Positions 18,398-27,504 of a stretch of 64,000 nt of DNA are shown here, one piece after another. Below the pieces are notes generated by a model that saw only the letters and a program-made list of their open reading frames with translations, did not search any database and was not told where the DNA came from. Position numbers and translations under genes: made by a program. Position 1 is the stretch's first letter; every line of letters begins with the position of its first letter. The DNA is taken from NCBI RefSeq assembly GCF_006494535.1, contig NZ_VHIQ01000006.1:186001-250000 (forward strand), read 5' to 3'. Origin of the DNA: Paucihalobacter ruber. GTDB taxonomy: Bacteria; Bacteroidota; Bacteroidia; Flavobacteriales; Flavobacteriaceae.

Positions 18398-19514
18398 ATA
18401 AGTCTTTTCTCATGGTTTGGCGCTTTCGGTACAAAATTGGGTTGAAGTGCTTCCATAATTGCTGGATAGCGATATTGTCTTCAAGCTCTGGCGTTCTGAT
18501 GCAGTGCTCAATGCCTTTTTCTTTAAAAGTTTTGTAGTATTCGTCAAATATAATTGCGGTAACACCTTTATTTTGATATTCCGGTAAAATTCCTATTAGT
18601 GTAAATTCAACCGTTTTACTTTGCTTTTTAGCTTTTAGTAATTTCACAAATCCTAATGGGAAAAGTTTTCCATTAATTTGTTTCACTACATCCGATAGAT
18701 AAGGCATAACAATAGAAAACGAAATGATTTTATCGTCTTTATCTAAAACAAATTTCACATATTCCGGATTGATAAATGGAATAAACTTTCTTTTAATATA
18801 TTCAATTTGAATAGGGGTAATCTTTACAAACGATGACAATTCTGAATAAGTGATGTTGAACAATTCAAATAAATCGTCTACATAAGGCAGCAATTCTTTA
18901 GTCGATTTAAAATTCATGGATTTTAAGCCATAACGGCGTTCAATTAATGTGCGCGCCTTCACAAAAAATGTGGGTTCTACGTTTGAAAATGAAAATTGAT
19001 TTTCAACGTAACCCTTTTCCTTTGTATAACCATGGGTTTGGTAATGATTGAGATAATACGGATAGTTATACCAGGTAATCATCGGCCCTAAAAACTCAAA
19101 ACCTTCGGTGACAATACCAACTTTATCTAAATTTGAAAAACCTACCGGACCTTCGCAATAGGCCAAGCCTTTTTCATTGCCAATGGTTTCAACTTTTTCT
19201 AACAAGGCTTTGCTAACCTCTAAATCATCTATAAAATCAAACCATCCAAATCTCATTTTGGGTTGATTAAGCTGGTTTACTTCAATGTAGTTGATAATTC
19301 CGGCTATTCTGCCAACAGGCTTTTTGTCTTTATAGGCAATAAATAAATGTGCCTCGGCGTCTTTAAAGACCGGATTTTTATTAGCGTTAAAAACTTCTTT
19401 TTCCTGCGAAACAATTGGTGGTACCCAATAAGGGCAATCTTGATAAATGGAGAAAGGAAATTTTATAAAGGTGTTGAGGTCTTTTTTAGTCTTTACGGCC
19501 TTTACTGTAATCAT
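18396..19514 (-). CDS. GNAT-fold acyltransferase; candidate N-acyltransferase for sulfonolipid/sphingoid bases
   Basis: The 372-residue protein begins with a block (CPYWVPPIVSQEKEVFNANK, then DAEAHLFIAYKDKKPVGRIAGI) that I associate with the large GNAT proteins that include the bacterial ceramide synthase described in Caulobacter, often misnamed dATP pyrophosphohydrolase. A second GNAT core near the C-terminus contains LIGILPEYQNKGVTAIIFDEYY, the acyl-CoA binding loop (Q/R-x-x-G-x-A). No membrane segment is evident. It faces the serine-palmitoyltransferase-like gene across a terminator and follows a beta-barrel gene by 19 nt. N-acylation of capnine or a related base is an inference from family and place. 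Confidence 0.78.
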   Translation of the reverse strand: MITVKAVKTKKDLNTFIKFPFSIYQDCPYWVPPIVSQEKEVFNANKNPVFKDAEAHLFIAYKDKKPVGRIAGIINYIEVNQLNQPKMRFGWFDFIDDLEVSKALLEKVETIGNEKGLAYCEGPVGFSNLDKVGIVTEGFEFLGPMITWYNYPYYLNHYQTHGYTKEKGYVENQFSFSNVEPTFFVKARTLIERRYGLKSMNFKSTKELLPYVDDLFELFNITYSELSSFVKITPIQIEYIKRKFIPFINPEYVKFVLDKDDKIISFSIVMPYLSDVVKQINGKLFPLGFVKLLKAKKQSKTVEFTLIGILPEYQNKGVTAIIFDEYYKTFKEKGIEHCIRTPELEDNIAIQQLWKHFNPILYRKRQTMRKDL

Positions 19515-19533
19515 ACAAATAATTTATTGGCTT

Positions 19534-20484
19534 TTAAAAATCCGTTTTTCTTTGGTTAGATTGCCTTTCACCTTCAGCTTTGACATCGTTATTGTTGTCA
19601 ATCTTTTTGTCTTTGTGAAAATCAAAACGGTAAGAAGCACCAACACTTGCATTAAATACCGAAGGCGTATCTTTTGTGTTAAAAGTAATTGAAGTATCTA
19701 ATTGAAAATCTTTGGTCCATAAATACGCACCGCCAAGTCTAAACAAATTATCGGCATAAAAATCGCTTTTGATACCTTGGGTTTCTCCAAAAACAACCCA
19801 TTGTGGTGTGATGGCATGGGTTAGGGTTAAAATATATTGAAAATCAGGGTCATCGGTTCCTATTCTATTCAACATAAAATTAGTAACAAACACCCAGCCA
19901 CCGGCGAAATTATTTTGTGTGTTAACCGATACTCTAGGGCTAAAGCCTTCTATGCCCGGTGGTGTAAACGGATTGTTTTCTGTATCGTAATTTACTCCTG
20001 CATACACAGCAACCGCCGGAATTAAAGATTTCCACTTAAATTTTTGATTGGCGCGCCAGCTGTATAGATTAGGTTTGTCTTCCTCTGCGTTTTTATAAGG
20101 ATCGTAAATTAAATACTGTGCACCAATAGTTAAATTGCTAAAGTTGGCGCGGCTATTCTCAGATGGTATTGAAGAACGGAAGTCTTTAAAAGTATCATTT
20201 TGGTAAGAGCCTTGAACTCTTATTTCCAATTCTTCAAATAATAGGCCGTATCTGGCCGCAAAATCAACACCAAATCCTGATACTTCATAACGAAGTGGTG
20301 TATGTTCTTGATTAATAAGTCTCGGTCCAATTTCAAACTGTAACACATTGGTTCCAACCGAAAAAGCACTATTGGAAACACCTGGTCGATTGGAGTTTAT
20401 AACGTCAGTATATTGCGAAAAACTCGAAAAACTAATGCATAGTAAAAGTACAAACAGAAATTTTTTGATTGTTGGCATAAGCAT
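19534..20484 (-). CDS. Outer-membrane beta-barrel protein (MetA-pathway/transporter-like)
   Basis: The 316-residue protein has a signal peptide (KKFLFVLLLCISFSSFSQ). It opens NSNRPGVSNSAFSVGTNVLQFEIGPRL, a pattern typical of the Phenol_MetA_deg barrel family (PF13557). It continues with many alternating aromatic strands and ends near ASVGASYRFDFHKD with a short charged tail. These barrels are annotated as transporters with little evidence. The gene is upstream of the GNAT acyltransferase with a 19-nt gap, so both are probably one transcript. A link to outer-membrane lipid handling is only suggested by this. The ATG at 20478 is an equally good start. Confidence 0.8.
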   Translation of the reverse strand: MLMPTIKKFLFVLLLCISFSSFSQYTDVINSNRPGVSNSAFSVGTNVLQFEIGPRLINQEHTPLRYEVSGFGVDFAARYGLLFEELEIRVQGSYQNDTFKDFRSSIPSENSRANFSNLTIGAQYLIYDPYKNAEEDKPNLYSWRANQKFKWKSLIPAVAVYAGVNYDTENNPFTPPGIEGFSPRVSVNTQNNFAGGWVFVTNFMLNRIGTDDPDFQYILTLTHAITPQWVVFGETQGIKSDFYADNLFRLGGAYLWTKDFQLDTSITFNTKDTPSVFNASVGASYRFDFHKDKKIDNNNDVKAEGERQSNQRKTDF

Positions 20485-20582
20485 TTGATTATGGTCAAAT
20501 ATAGATATTTTATGTATTTTTTAAGGCATGAAGGTGCCTATTTCATTGCAGATAATTGTAATTTTGACGAAATTCAGTCAAA

Positions 20583-20864
20583 ATGATGCAAGAGGCTTCT
20601 TTTACCGGACTTTTAAAAACCATTTTAATCATCATTTTGGTGTATTATACACTAAAGTTACTGGCTCGTATTTTTGCACCTTTTTTGTTTAAATATGCTG
20701 CTAAAAAGTTTGAGCAAAAATTTGGTAATGTTTACAATCACACTTCGCAAGGTTCAGATAAAAACCAAAAGGAAGGCGAAACGGTCATAGATAGTATTCC
20801 AAATCAGCATCAGAAATCTAATAAAAATGTTGGTGAGTACATAGATTTCGAAGAAATTGATTAA
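20583..20864 (+). CDS. DUF4834 family membrane protein
   Basis: The 93-residue protein has one N-terminal transmembrane helix (about residues 9-34), a basic region, a polar linker and a conserved-looking end VGEYIDFEEID, which is the mark of DUF4834 proteins in Bacteroidetes. Function unknown. A TAATTTTG -7 box at 20559-20566 precedes it by about 15 nt. The yfhO-like gene follows after 29 nt, so they are likely an operon. Confidence 0.85.
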   Translation: MMQEASFTGLLKTILIIILVYYTLKLLARIFAPFLFKYAAKKFEQKFGNVYNHTSQGSDKNQKEGETVIDSIPNQHQKSNKNVGEYIDFEEID

Positions 20865-20893
20865 TTTTCAACCTTAAGGTTTAAATAACATCC

Positions 20894-23311
20894 ATGCAAA
20901 TTTTTTTATCTCGTATTGCAAAACACTTAATTGTGGTTGCAGCCTTTGTAGCAGTGTCTTTAGCATATTTTAATCCGGTTTTACAAGGGAAGAAAATTTT
21001 TCAAAGTGATATCATGCATTTTATTGGCATGAGCAAACAACAAAAAGATTTTAAAGCCGAGAACAACAAAGAAACCTATTGGACTAACAGTGCCTTTGGA
21101 GGGATGCCAACCTATCAGTCGGGTGCGAGGTATGAAAACCATTTTATTAAAGACTTAGACAGTGTTTTGAGGTTTTTACCACGACCGGCCGATTATTTAT
21201 TTCTCTATTTTATAAGCTTTTACATTTTTATGCTGGTATTAAAAGTAGATTTTAAACTGGCTGCTTTGGGAGCATTGGCATTTGGATTTTCAACCTATCT
21301 CATCATTATTTTAGGTGTTGGCCATAATAGTAAAGCACATGCCATTGCTTACATGCCTTTGGTGTTGAGCGGGATTATTCTAACGTTTAATAAAAAATAC
21401 ATTTACGGTTTCTTGCTCACTACGGTCGCCATGGCACTGGAAATATCAACCAATCATGTGCAAATGACCTATTATTTGCTGCTGCTGGTGTTGGTTTTAG
21501 GTATAGTGTATTTGATTAAATCCATTAAAGAATCGCAACTAACACACTTTTTCAAAACAGTTGGAATGTTATCAGTGGCTGTTGTGATTGGTTTGTTGCT
21601 CAATGCAGCGCCATTAATGGCTACTCAGCAGTATGTAAAGGAAAGCACCAGAGGTAAAACTGAGATCACTGTTAATTTGGATGGTTCAGAAAAAGTACCT
21701 ACTAAGGGATTAGACAGAGATTATATTACCGAATACAGCTACGGAAAATTAGAGTCGTTTAACTTGTTCATCCCAAGATTTATGGGTGGCGGCAGCTACG
21801 AAGATGTTGGTAAAGAGTCTGCCACCTATCAGTTTTTTAAGGATCAGGGGGCTTCTCCTGTGCAGGCACTTGAGGCCTCCCGAGGCACACCAACTTATTG
21901 GGGAGACCAGCCCATTGTAGAAGCCCCAGCCTATATTGGCGCTGTGGTTATTTTCTTATTTATACTCGCATTATTTGTAGTTAAAGGTTCTGTTAAAACC
22001 TGGCTTGTGGCAGGAGCCATCATGTCGTTATTGTTGTCTTACGGTAAAAATTTAGGCTTTTTAACCAACTTTTTTATTGATTATGTACCACTTTACGATA
22101 AGTTTAGAGCTGTAAGTTCAATACAGGTTTTGTTAGAACTTTGTGTACCGGCATTAGGTATTTTGGGCTTGCATCAATTTTTTAAAATTTCGGATAAATC
22201 ACTTAAAATAAAAACGCTTAAAAATACATTTGTAATTACCGGTGGAATTGCATTAGGGTTTTTTCTGCTGAAAGATGTGTTTCTTGATTTTGTCGGTGTA
22301 AACGATGGTTTTTACCGTCAAAATTACGGTAACGAATTTGTCGATGCTGTAATCGAAGACCGTAAAAGTTTGTTTTCGGCCGACGCCCTGCGCAGTTTTA
22401 TTTTGGTGGCATTGGCAGCAACGGTATTGTATGGTTTTGCAACATCAAAATTAAATACCCTAAAGACTACTTTGGCTTTGGGTGTTTTAATTGTATTCGA
22501 CTTGGTAAGCATTAATTTAAATTACGTCAATAATGATAATTTTATGCCTGCTACGCGAGTTGATAAGCCCTTTTCGGCTAACGCTGCCGATTTGGAGATA
22601 TTAAAAGATAATTCGCATTATCGTGTATTTGATCTTAGCGAAGAGGGGAGACGTTCGCCCGCAAGAGCGTCTTATTTCCACAATAGTTTAGGCGGTTATC
22701 ATGCTGCAAAACTTGGAAGGTATAACGACGTGTATAATTTTTATATACTTAACAACAATATCAATGTTTTAAATATGCTCAATACCAAATATATCATTAT
22801 TGAAAACGAGCAAAATCAGGTGTTTCCTTATCAAAACGAAGAAGCTGCCGGCAATGCCTGGTTTGTTGAAAACCTACAAAATTTAACTAATGAAAACGAG
22901 GTATTGTTATCCTTAGATACGCTTAATTTTAAACAGAAAGCGATAAGTTCCCAAACCTTTGATTATCCTGTAAGTTATGTAGTTGATTCAACAGCTACCA
23001 TTAATTTAATTAATCATAAACCTAATTATTTAAAATACAGTAGTAATAATACTAACGATGGCTTTGTAGTATTTTCTGAAATTTATTATTCCAACGGTTG
23101 GAAGGCTTTTATTGATGATGAAGAACAACCTATTGAAAGAGTTAATTACATCTTGCGAGGCTTGTTTGTGCCTAAAGGTAATCATACCATTGAGTTTAAA
23201 TTTGAACCCGAAGTAGTTGAAAAGGGTAGTAAAATTATGCTTGCTGGAGCATTTGTGTTTGTGTTGGCGTTTGCCGGCGGATTGTATTTAAAATTTAAAG
23301 AAAGCAAATAG
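20894..23311 (+). CDS. YfhO family polytopic membrane protein
   Basis: The 805-residue protein has more than ten hydrophobic segments with a long soluble C-terminal region (about residues 560-770) and a final helix. Blocks such as FNPVLQGKKIFQSDIMHF, GMPTYQSGARY, AFGFSTYLIIILGVGHNSKAHA and FSEIYYSNGWKAFIDDEE match YfhO. YfhO proteins resemble GT-C type glycosyltransferases; in Gram-positives YfhO glycosylates teichoic acids. Here it begins a run with a GT4 enzyme and a flippase, suggesting lipid-linked sugar transfer on the outer face of the inner membrane. Confidence 0.9.
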   Translation: MQIFLSRIAKHLIVVAAFVAVSLAYFNPVLQGKKIFQSDIMHFIGMSKQQKDFKAENNKETYWTNSAFGGMPTYQSGARYENHFIKDLDSVLRFLPRPADYLFLYFISFYIFMLVLKVDFKLAALGALAFGFSTYLIIILGVGHNSKAHAIAYMPLVLSGIILTFNKKYIYGFLLTTVAMALEISTNHVQMTYYLLLLVLVLGIVYLIKSIKESQLTHFFKTVGMLSVAVVIGLLLNAAPLMATQQYVKESTRGKTEITVNLDGSEKVPTKGLDRDYITEYSYGKLESFNLFIPRFMGGGSYEDVGKESATYQFFKDQGASPVQALEASRGTPTYWGDQPIVEAPAYIGAVVIFLFILALFVVKGSVKTWLVAGAIMSLLLSYGKNLGFLTNFFIDYVPLYDKFRAVSSIQVLLELCVPALGILGLHQFFKISDKSLKIKTLKNTFVITGGIALGFFLLKDVFLDFVGVNDGFYRQNYGNEFVDAVIEDRKSLFSADALRSFILVALAATVLYGFATSKLNTLKTTLALGVLIVFDLVSINLNYVNNDNFMPATRVDKPFSANAADLEILKDNSHYRVFDLSEEGRRSPARASYFHNSLGGYHAAKLGRYNDVYNFYILNNNINVLNMLNTKYIIIENEQNQVFPYQNEEAAGNAWFVENLQNLTNENEVLLSLDTLNFKQKAISSQTFDYPVSYVVDSTATINLINHKPNYLKYSSNNTNDGFVVFSEIYYSNGWKAFIDDEEQPIERVNYILRGLFVPKGNHTIEFKFEPEVVEKGSKIMLAGAFVFVLAFAGGLYLKFKESK

Positions 23312-23350
23312 CATTTTAACAAACTGTTACAGCCTTACTTAGTTCGTTTT

Positions 23351-24631
23351 ATGAAAAGTAAAAAGGTTTTAATTATTGCCTATTACTGGCCGCCTGCCGG
23401 TGGTCCGGGAGTGCAACGCTGGCTTAAGTTCGTAAAATATCTACCCAATTTTGGTATTGAACCTGTTGTTTTTGTTCCGGAAAATGCTTCCTATCCCATC
23501 ACCGATGATAGTTTAATAAATGACATACCTGAAAGCCTAGAGATTTTAAAACTGCCCATTAAAGAGCCTTATGCATTGGCTGCAATACTTTCTAAAAAAA
23601 GAACAGGGACCTTAGCTTCGGGAGTTATTTCTGAAGAAAGAAAACAGTCTTTTATTGAAAAAGTATTACTATTTGTAAGAGGTAATTTATTTATTCCGGA
23701 TGCGCGCGTGTCCTGGGTGAGACCATCGGTTATTTTTTTGCAAGATTATATAGCAAATCATCATATAGACACTATAGTTACCACTGGTCCGCCGCACAGT
23801 CTTCATTTAATAGGTGAACAGTTAAAGCAAAAAACCAAACTTAAATGGGTAGCCGATTTTAGAGATCCGTGGACCACGATTGGTTATCACAAAGCATTGA
23901 AATTAATTGGGTATGCTAATAGAAAACACGAAAAACTCGAGAAAAAGGTATTAAACCAAGCCGATCAAATTATTGTTACCAGCCGAAAAACCCAAGCAGA
24001 ATTTCAAACAAAAACCGATAAACCGGTAACGGTTATCACCAATGGTTACGATGTTTATAAAAGAACCTCTCAACCTAAGGATGAAAAGTTTACTTTGGCT
24101 CATATTGGCTCATTGTTGTCTAAGAGAAATCCTGTGTTACTTTGGAAAGTGCTCAAAGAGTTAATTTTAGAAGATGATGCGTTCAAGGCCAATTTTAAAC
24201 TTCGGTTGGCCGGTGTGGTTAGTGACGAGGTGATCGGTTCACTTGAAGAACACGAGCTTTTGTCTTACGTTGAACAATTGGGTTATGTATCTCATACTAA
24301 AGCACAGGAGTTGCAGCAAACGGCCAGGGTTTTATTATTATTGGAAATTGACTCCGAAGATACCAAAGCCATCATTCCGGGAAAACTCTTTGAGTACATG
24401 GTTTCTGAAACACCAATTTTGGCCATTGGTCCCGAAGATTCAGATGTTGAAAATTTAATAAATACAACCAATACCGGTCTTTATGCCGTTGCCGGTGATA
24501 CTGATGGTATGAAATGTTTAATTCTAAGTTATTTCAGACAATTTCAAAATGGCGAATTAAAATCGCATCCAATAGGCTTAGCACAATTTAGCCGAAAAAC
24601 ACTCACCAAGAAGTTAGCAGATTTGTTGTAA
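23351..24631 (+). CDS. Glycosyltransferase family 4
   Basis: The 426-residue protein has the GT-B layout. The N-terminal domain opens KKVLIIAYYWPPAGGPGVQRWLKFVKYLP, a common GT4 start. The linker TVITNGYDV introduces the C-terminal nucleotide-sugar domain with IGSLLSKRNP and the E-x7-E-like IPGKLFEYMVSETPILAIGPEDSDVE. It is cytoplasmic and uses an unknown NDP-sugar. The stop codon overlaps the next start (TAATG), so it is translationally coupled to the flippase gene. Confidence 0.9.
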   Translation: MKSKKVLIIAYYWPPAGGPGVQRWLKFVKYLPNFGIEPVVFVPENASYPITDDSLINDIPESLEILKLPIKEPYALAAILSKKRTGTLASGVISEERKQSFIEKVLLFVRGNLFIPDARVSWVRPSVIFLQDYIANHHIDTIVTTGPPHSLHLIGEQLKQKTKLKWVADFRDPWTTIGYHKALKLIGYANRKHEKLEKKVLNQADQIIVTSRKTQAEFQTKTDKPVTVITNGYDVYKRTSQPKDEKFTLAHIGSLLSKRNPVLLWKVLKELILEDDAFKANFKLRLAGVVSDEVIGSLEEHELLSYVEQLGYVSHTKAQELQQTARVLLLLEIDSEDTKAIIPGKLFEYMVSETPILAIGPEDSDVENLINTTNTGLYAVAGDTDGMKCLILSYFRQFQNGELKSHPIGLAQFSRKTLTKKLADLL

Positions 24632-26085
24632 TGGGTGTTGTTAAAAGTCAAACTATAAAAAATGTATTCAGTACTTATGCCGGCTTTGCTATTGGCGCCA
24701 TCAATACCTTGTTTCTTTACACCTTTTTTCTTTCTGATGTGTATTATGGTCTGGTAGCTTTTATGCTCTCAACCTCAAATATTATGATGCCATTAATGAC
24801 TTTTGGGGCTAACCATGCCATCATAAAATTTTATTCGTCTTTTAAGAGTAGACTAGCGATTGATACTTTTTTAACATGGATGTTGTTTTTACCCTTCTTG
24901 ACCATTATACCAATTGGTTTAATAGGGTATTTCAGTTTTGAATGGCTCATAAAAATATTAGGGAACGAAAATCCGATAGTAGGAGACTATTTTCTGCACA
25001 TTTATCTTATAGCCATCGCAATGGCTTACTTTGAAGTGTTTTTTTCATGGAGTAAGGTGCATTTAAAGACTGTTTTTGGCAATTTTATGAAAGAGGTTTT
25101 TCATAGGGTAGCAGTGATGATTTTATTGTTTTGTGTACATTTTGAATATTTAAACACGCCTCAATTTATCAATGCCTTGGTAGTAGTTTATATGATTAGA
25201 ACCGCCGTAATGAAATGGATGGCCTTTAATGTTAGATTTCCAAAATTGCGTTTTAAATCACTTTCTAAAGGTTCTGATATTTTAAAGTATGCCGCATTGA
25301 TTATTATAGCCGGATCTGTATCAACCTTACTGCTGGATATTGATAAATTCATGCTCAATTCATACATTCCATTACAAGAAGTAGCCTATTATAGTGTGGC
25401 TGTTTTTATTGCGGCCGTAATTGCTGTACCACAACGGTCTATGCATCAAATATTGGCACCGTTAAATGCACAGTTTTTAAATAGTGGAATGTTAAACGAA
25501 CTTAAAAACCTCTATCTACGAAGTTCCATTACATTATTCACTGTAAGCGGTTTGTTATTTTTATTGATTGTCGTTAATATCAACCAATTATACCAGTTAA
25601 TACCACAACAGTTTTCAAATGGATTGTATGTGGTTTTTTTAATCAGTGCGGCCAAACTATTCGACAGTTTATTGGGTAGCAACAATGCTATTTTGTTCAA
25701 TAGTAAATATTACAGATTAGTGGTGTTTTTAGGGATTTTTTTAGCAGTATTAACCGTTGTATTAAACTTTGTATTCATACCAAAATTTGGAATTAATGGC
25801 GCAGCGTTAGCCACCTTTTTGGCAATCTCTATTTACAATGTTTTTAAGTTGTGGTTTGTATATGTCAAGTTTAAGGTACAACCAATTACCTTCAAGACCC
25901 TTTTAATAATTGGTTTAATAGTTTCAAGTGTATTGATTTTTTATTTCTGGGAATTTAAGTTTCATCCTGTGATAAATATTGTTTTAAAGTCCGGACTTAT
26001 TACGCTCTGGTACTTAGCTTTTATTTTGAAATTAAACATATCTGATGATATTTCTTTATTCTTCAAAAAGGTTTGGGCTAGATAA
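24631..26085 (+). CDS. Polysaccharide / lipopolysaccharide flippase (Wzx-like, MOP superfamily)
   Basis: The 484-residue protein has about 12-14 transmembrane helices. The N-terminal VKSQTIKNVFSTYAGFAIGAINTLFLYTFFL is a typical Wzx/PST start, and PKFGINGAALATFLAISIYN in the second half is the typical repeat of this family. It would move undecaprenyl-linked sugars across the inner membrane. It overlaps the glycosyltransferase gene by 1 nt. Together with YfhO this forms a compact surface-glycan set, though polymerase and chain-length genes are not visible here. Confidence 0.9.
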   Translation: MGVVKSQTIKNVFSTYAGFAIGAINTLFLYTFFLSDVYYGLVAFMLSTSNIMMPLMTFGANHAIIKFYSSFKSRLAIDTFLTWMLFLPFLTIIPIGLIGYFSFEWLIKILGNENPIVGDYFLHIYLIAIAMAYFEVFFSWSKVHLKTVFGNFMKEVFHRVAVMILLFCVHFEYLNTPQFINALVVVYMIRTAVMKWMAFNVRFPKLRFKSLSKGSDILKYAALIIIAGSVSTLLLDIDKFMLNSYIPLQEVAYYSVAVFIAAVIAVPQRSMHQILAPLNAQFLNSGMLNELKNLYLRSSITLFTVSGLLFLLIVVNINQLYQLIPQQFSNGLYVVFLISAAKLFDSLLGSNNAILFNSKYYRLVVFLGIFLAVLTVVLNFVFIPKFGINGAALATFLAISIYNVFKLWFVYVKFKVQPITFKTLLIIGLIVSSVLIFYFWEFKFHPVINIVLKSGLITLWYLAFILKLNISDDISLFFKKVWAR

Positions 26086-26100
26086 TATATAAAATAAGAA

Positions 26101-26139
26101 AGTCCCACAAGCTGCTTTGAGGCAAACACTTGCAGGACT
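26101..26139 (-). terminator. Imperfect hairpin, probable terminator for the Asn-rich protein gene
   Basis: AGTCC..CAAG and CTTG..GGACT form a stem with a 2x2 bulge, with TGC/GCA pairs inside. On the minus strand it is followed by a T-rich tract (TTTCTTATTTT). It lies between convergent genes and may serve both. Confidence 0.55.
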
Positions 26140-26175
26140 ATCTAACTAACCAACCAAAATTATGTTTTATTTTCT

Positions 26176-27336
26176 TTAAATTCCTCCGCGTCTTACAGCT
26201 GTTCCTTGATTGTTGTTCGAACTACTTCTGCTGGCAGAAACTCTAGTACTGTTATCTGATTTACGTACATTTTGTACGTTTGGTTTTTTAACAGTGCTAT
26301 TATTTGATCTTTTTATTTGAGATACATTATTTGTGTTTCTGCTCACAGTGTTATTGGCGCTTACACGATTATTGTTATTTCGGCTTGCAACAGTATTTCT
26401 GTTAATACTTGTTGGTGCATTATTTCTAACGGTGTTATCTGATCTGTTATTTCTAACAGTGTTAGCAGAAGCATTATTAACTCTGTTATTATTGGCTCTT
26501 ACAGCATTGTTGTTATTACCTCTGCTGTTTTCAGTTCTCACAGCGGCATTTCGGGTAACATTGTTGTTAGACCTAACAGCTGAAGCATTTGTTTCATTAC
26601 GTCTTGTAACATTTTTTGTTGCCACACGTCTGCCATTGTCGGTGCTGTATCGTGTACTAATGCTGTTACCGGTGTTGCGTCGTCCCTCAACTAAAGCCTG
26701 AGTTCTTCTGCTGTTAAAATCTACCACAGGTCTGTAGTTATTGTAATAGGGTCTGTGGTATACATATCTAACCGGAGCATAAAATTGTCTGTAAGCAAAC
26801 GGTCTCACCACGCAGAAGTTAACTGCGGGAATAGCATAGAAACGGTGCCATGGTCTAAAGACATAGCCTCTATTGTATACATTAATGAACCCTGTATAGT
26901 GCGAAAACATGTTGTTTCGGTAAAAGATATTCAATCCACCTATATGGGCTACGCGTCCAAATCCGTTGTAGTTAATAAAGATATTACCTACTTGATTCAC
27001 TCTGCCAAAATAGTCGTAGAAGATAGGAGTGTTCATTACCTGAATCACAGCTCCAAAATCATCGTATTGAACGAACGGGTTATAGTTAAAACCGGTATTA
27101 AAGCTAAAGGCAAAATTTGGCGAATTAAAACCAACATTCACATTTGGTCCGTAATTTGGGATAAAGAAATCAAACTGACCATCGGGAAAAATTGAAAACT
27201 CAATACCATTTTCTACAAAAATGAAAGAATTACCATAACCTCTCGTTAAAGAAGCGTTGCTTTCTGAATGGTTGCTGAAGCTTACAGCGGTTCCTACCAG
27301 GAACAAAGCTGTAAATAGTGTGGCTAAATTTTTCAT
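26176..27336 (-). CDS. Secreted protein with Asn/Arg/Ser-rich low-complexity C-terminal half
   Basis: The 386-residue protein has a signal peptide (MKNLATLFTALFLVGTAVSFS). An N-terminal domain (about residues 35-205) rich in Phe, Tyr, Asn and Gly follows, with repeating segments (FFIPNYGPNVNVGFNSPNFAF, YDYFGRVNQVGNIFINYNGFGRV, FSHYTGFINVYNRGY). The C-terminal half is almost wholly Asn, Arg, Ser, Thr and Val, hence disordered and strongly basic. No catalytic motif is visible. I recognise this only as a common flavobacterial type of hypothetical exported protein. Binding of nucleic acid, polysaccharide or a surface is imaginable but unsupported. Confidence 0.8.
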   Translation of the reverse strand: MKNLATLFTALFLVGTAVSFSNHSESNASLTRGYGNSFIFVENGIEFSIFPDGQFDFFIPNYGPNVNVGFNSPNFAFSFNTGFNYNPFVQYDDFGAVIQVMNTPIFYDYFGRVNQVGNIFINYNGFGRVAHIGGLNIFYRNNMFSHYTGFINVYNRGYVFRPWHRFYAIPAVNFCVVRPFAYRQFYAPVRYVYHRPYYNNYRPVVDFNSRRTQALVEGRRNTGNSISTRYSTDNGRRVATKNVTRRNETNASAVRSNNNVTRNAAVRTENSRGNNNNAVRANNNRVNNASANTVRNNRSDNTVRNNAPTSINRNTVASRNNNNRVSANNTVSRNTNNVSQIKRSNNSTVKKPNVQNVRKSDNSTRVSASRSSSNNNQGTAVRRGGI

Positions 27337-27436
27337 AATTGTAGGGTTTTAAATTAAACTCAATTATTACTTTACAAACAGCGTGCCAAAATTTGAACAA
27401 ATATTTTAAATATTTAATAATCAAATATTTGTGATT

Positions 27437-27444
27437 TATATTTG
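27437..27444 (+). promoter_or_regulatory. TATATTTG -7 box before the DUF3667 gene
   Basis: This perfect -7 element lies 60 nt before the ATG. I see no TTTG at the expected -33 distance, so the promoter may need an activator or be weak. The predicted start point falls at the edge of the palindrome at 27451-27470. Confidence 0.5.
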
Positions 27445-27450
27445 CTCAAA

Positions 27451-27470
27451 ATGTTACTTTAAAGTAACAT
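27451..27470. promoter_or_regulatory. Perfect 20-bp palindrome, candidate operator
   Basis: ATGTTACTTTAAAGTAACAT is a perfect inverted repeat without spacer. It begins 7 nt after a -7 box and covers the expected transcription start, the classical place for a repressor site. The core TTACTTTAAAGTAA recurs as separated half-sites (ATTACTTTAA and TTAAAGTAAT) in the leader of the sigma-factor gene at 31530-31582. Confidence 0.5.
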
Positions 27471-27504
27471 CATAGTTTATAATTATTTTTTTTATCTTTA
27501 ACCC

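Noticed and set aside
26333-26701. Leucine-rich frame of 122 codons opposite the Asn-rich protein
   Set aside because: It is the antisense image of the low-complexity tail (Asn codons read as Leu/Val); the minus-strand gene has a signal peptide and fits better.
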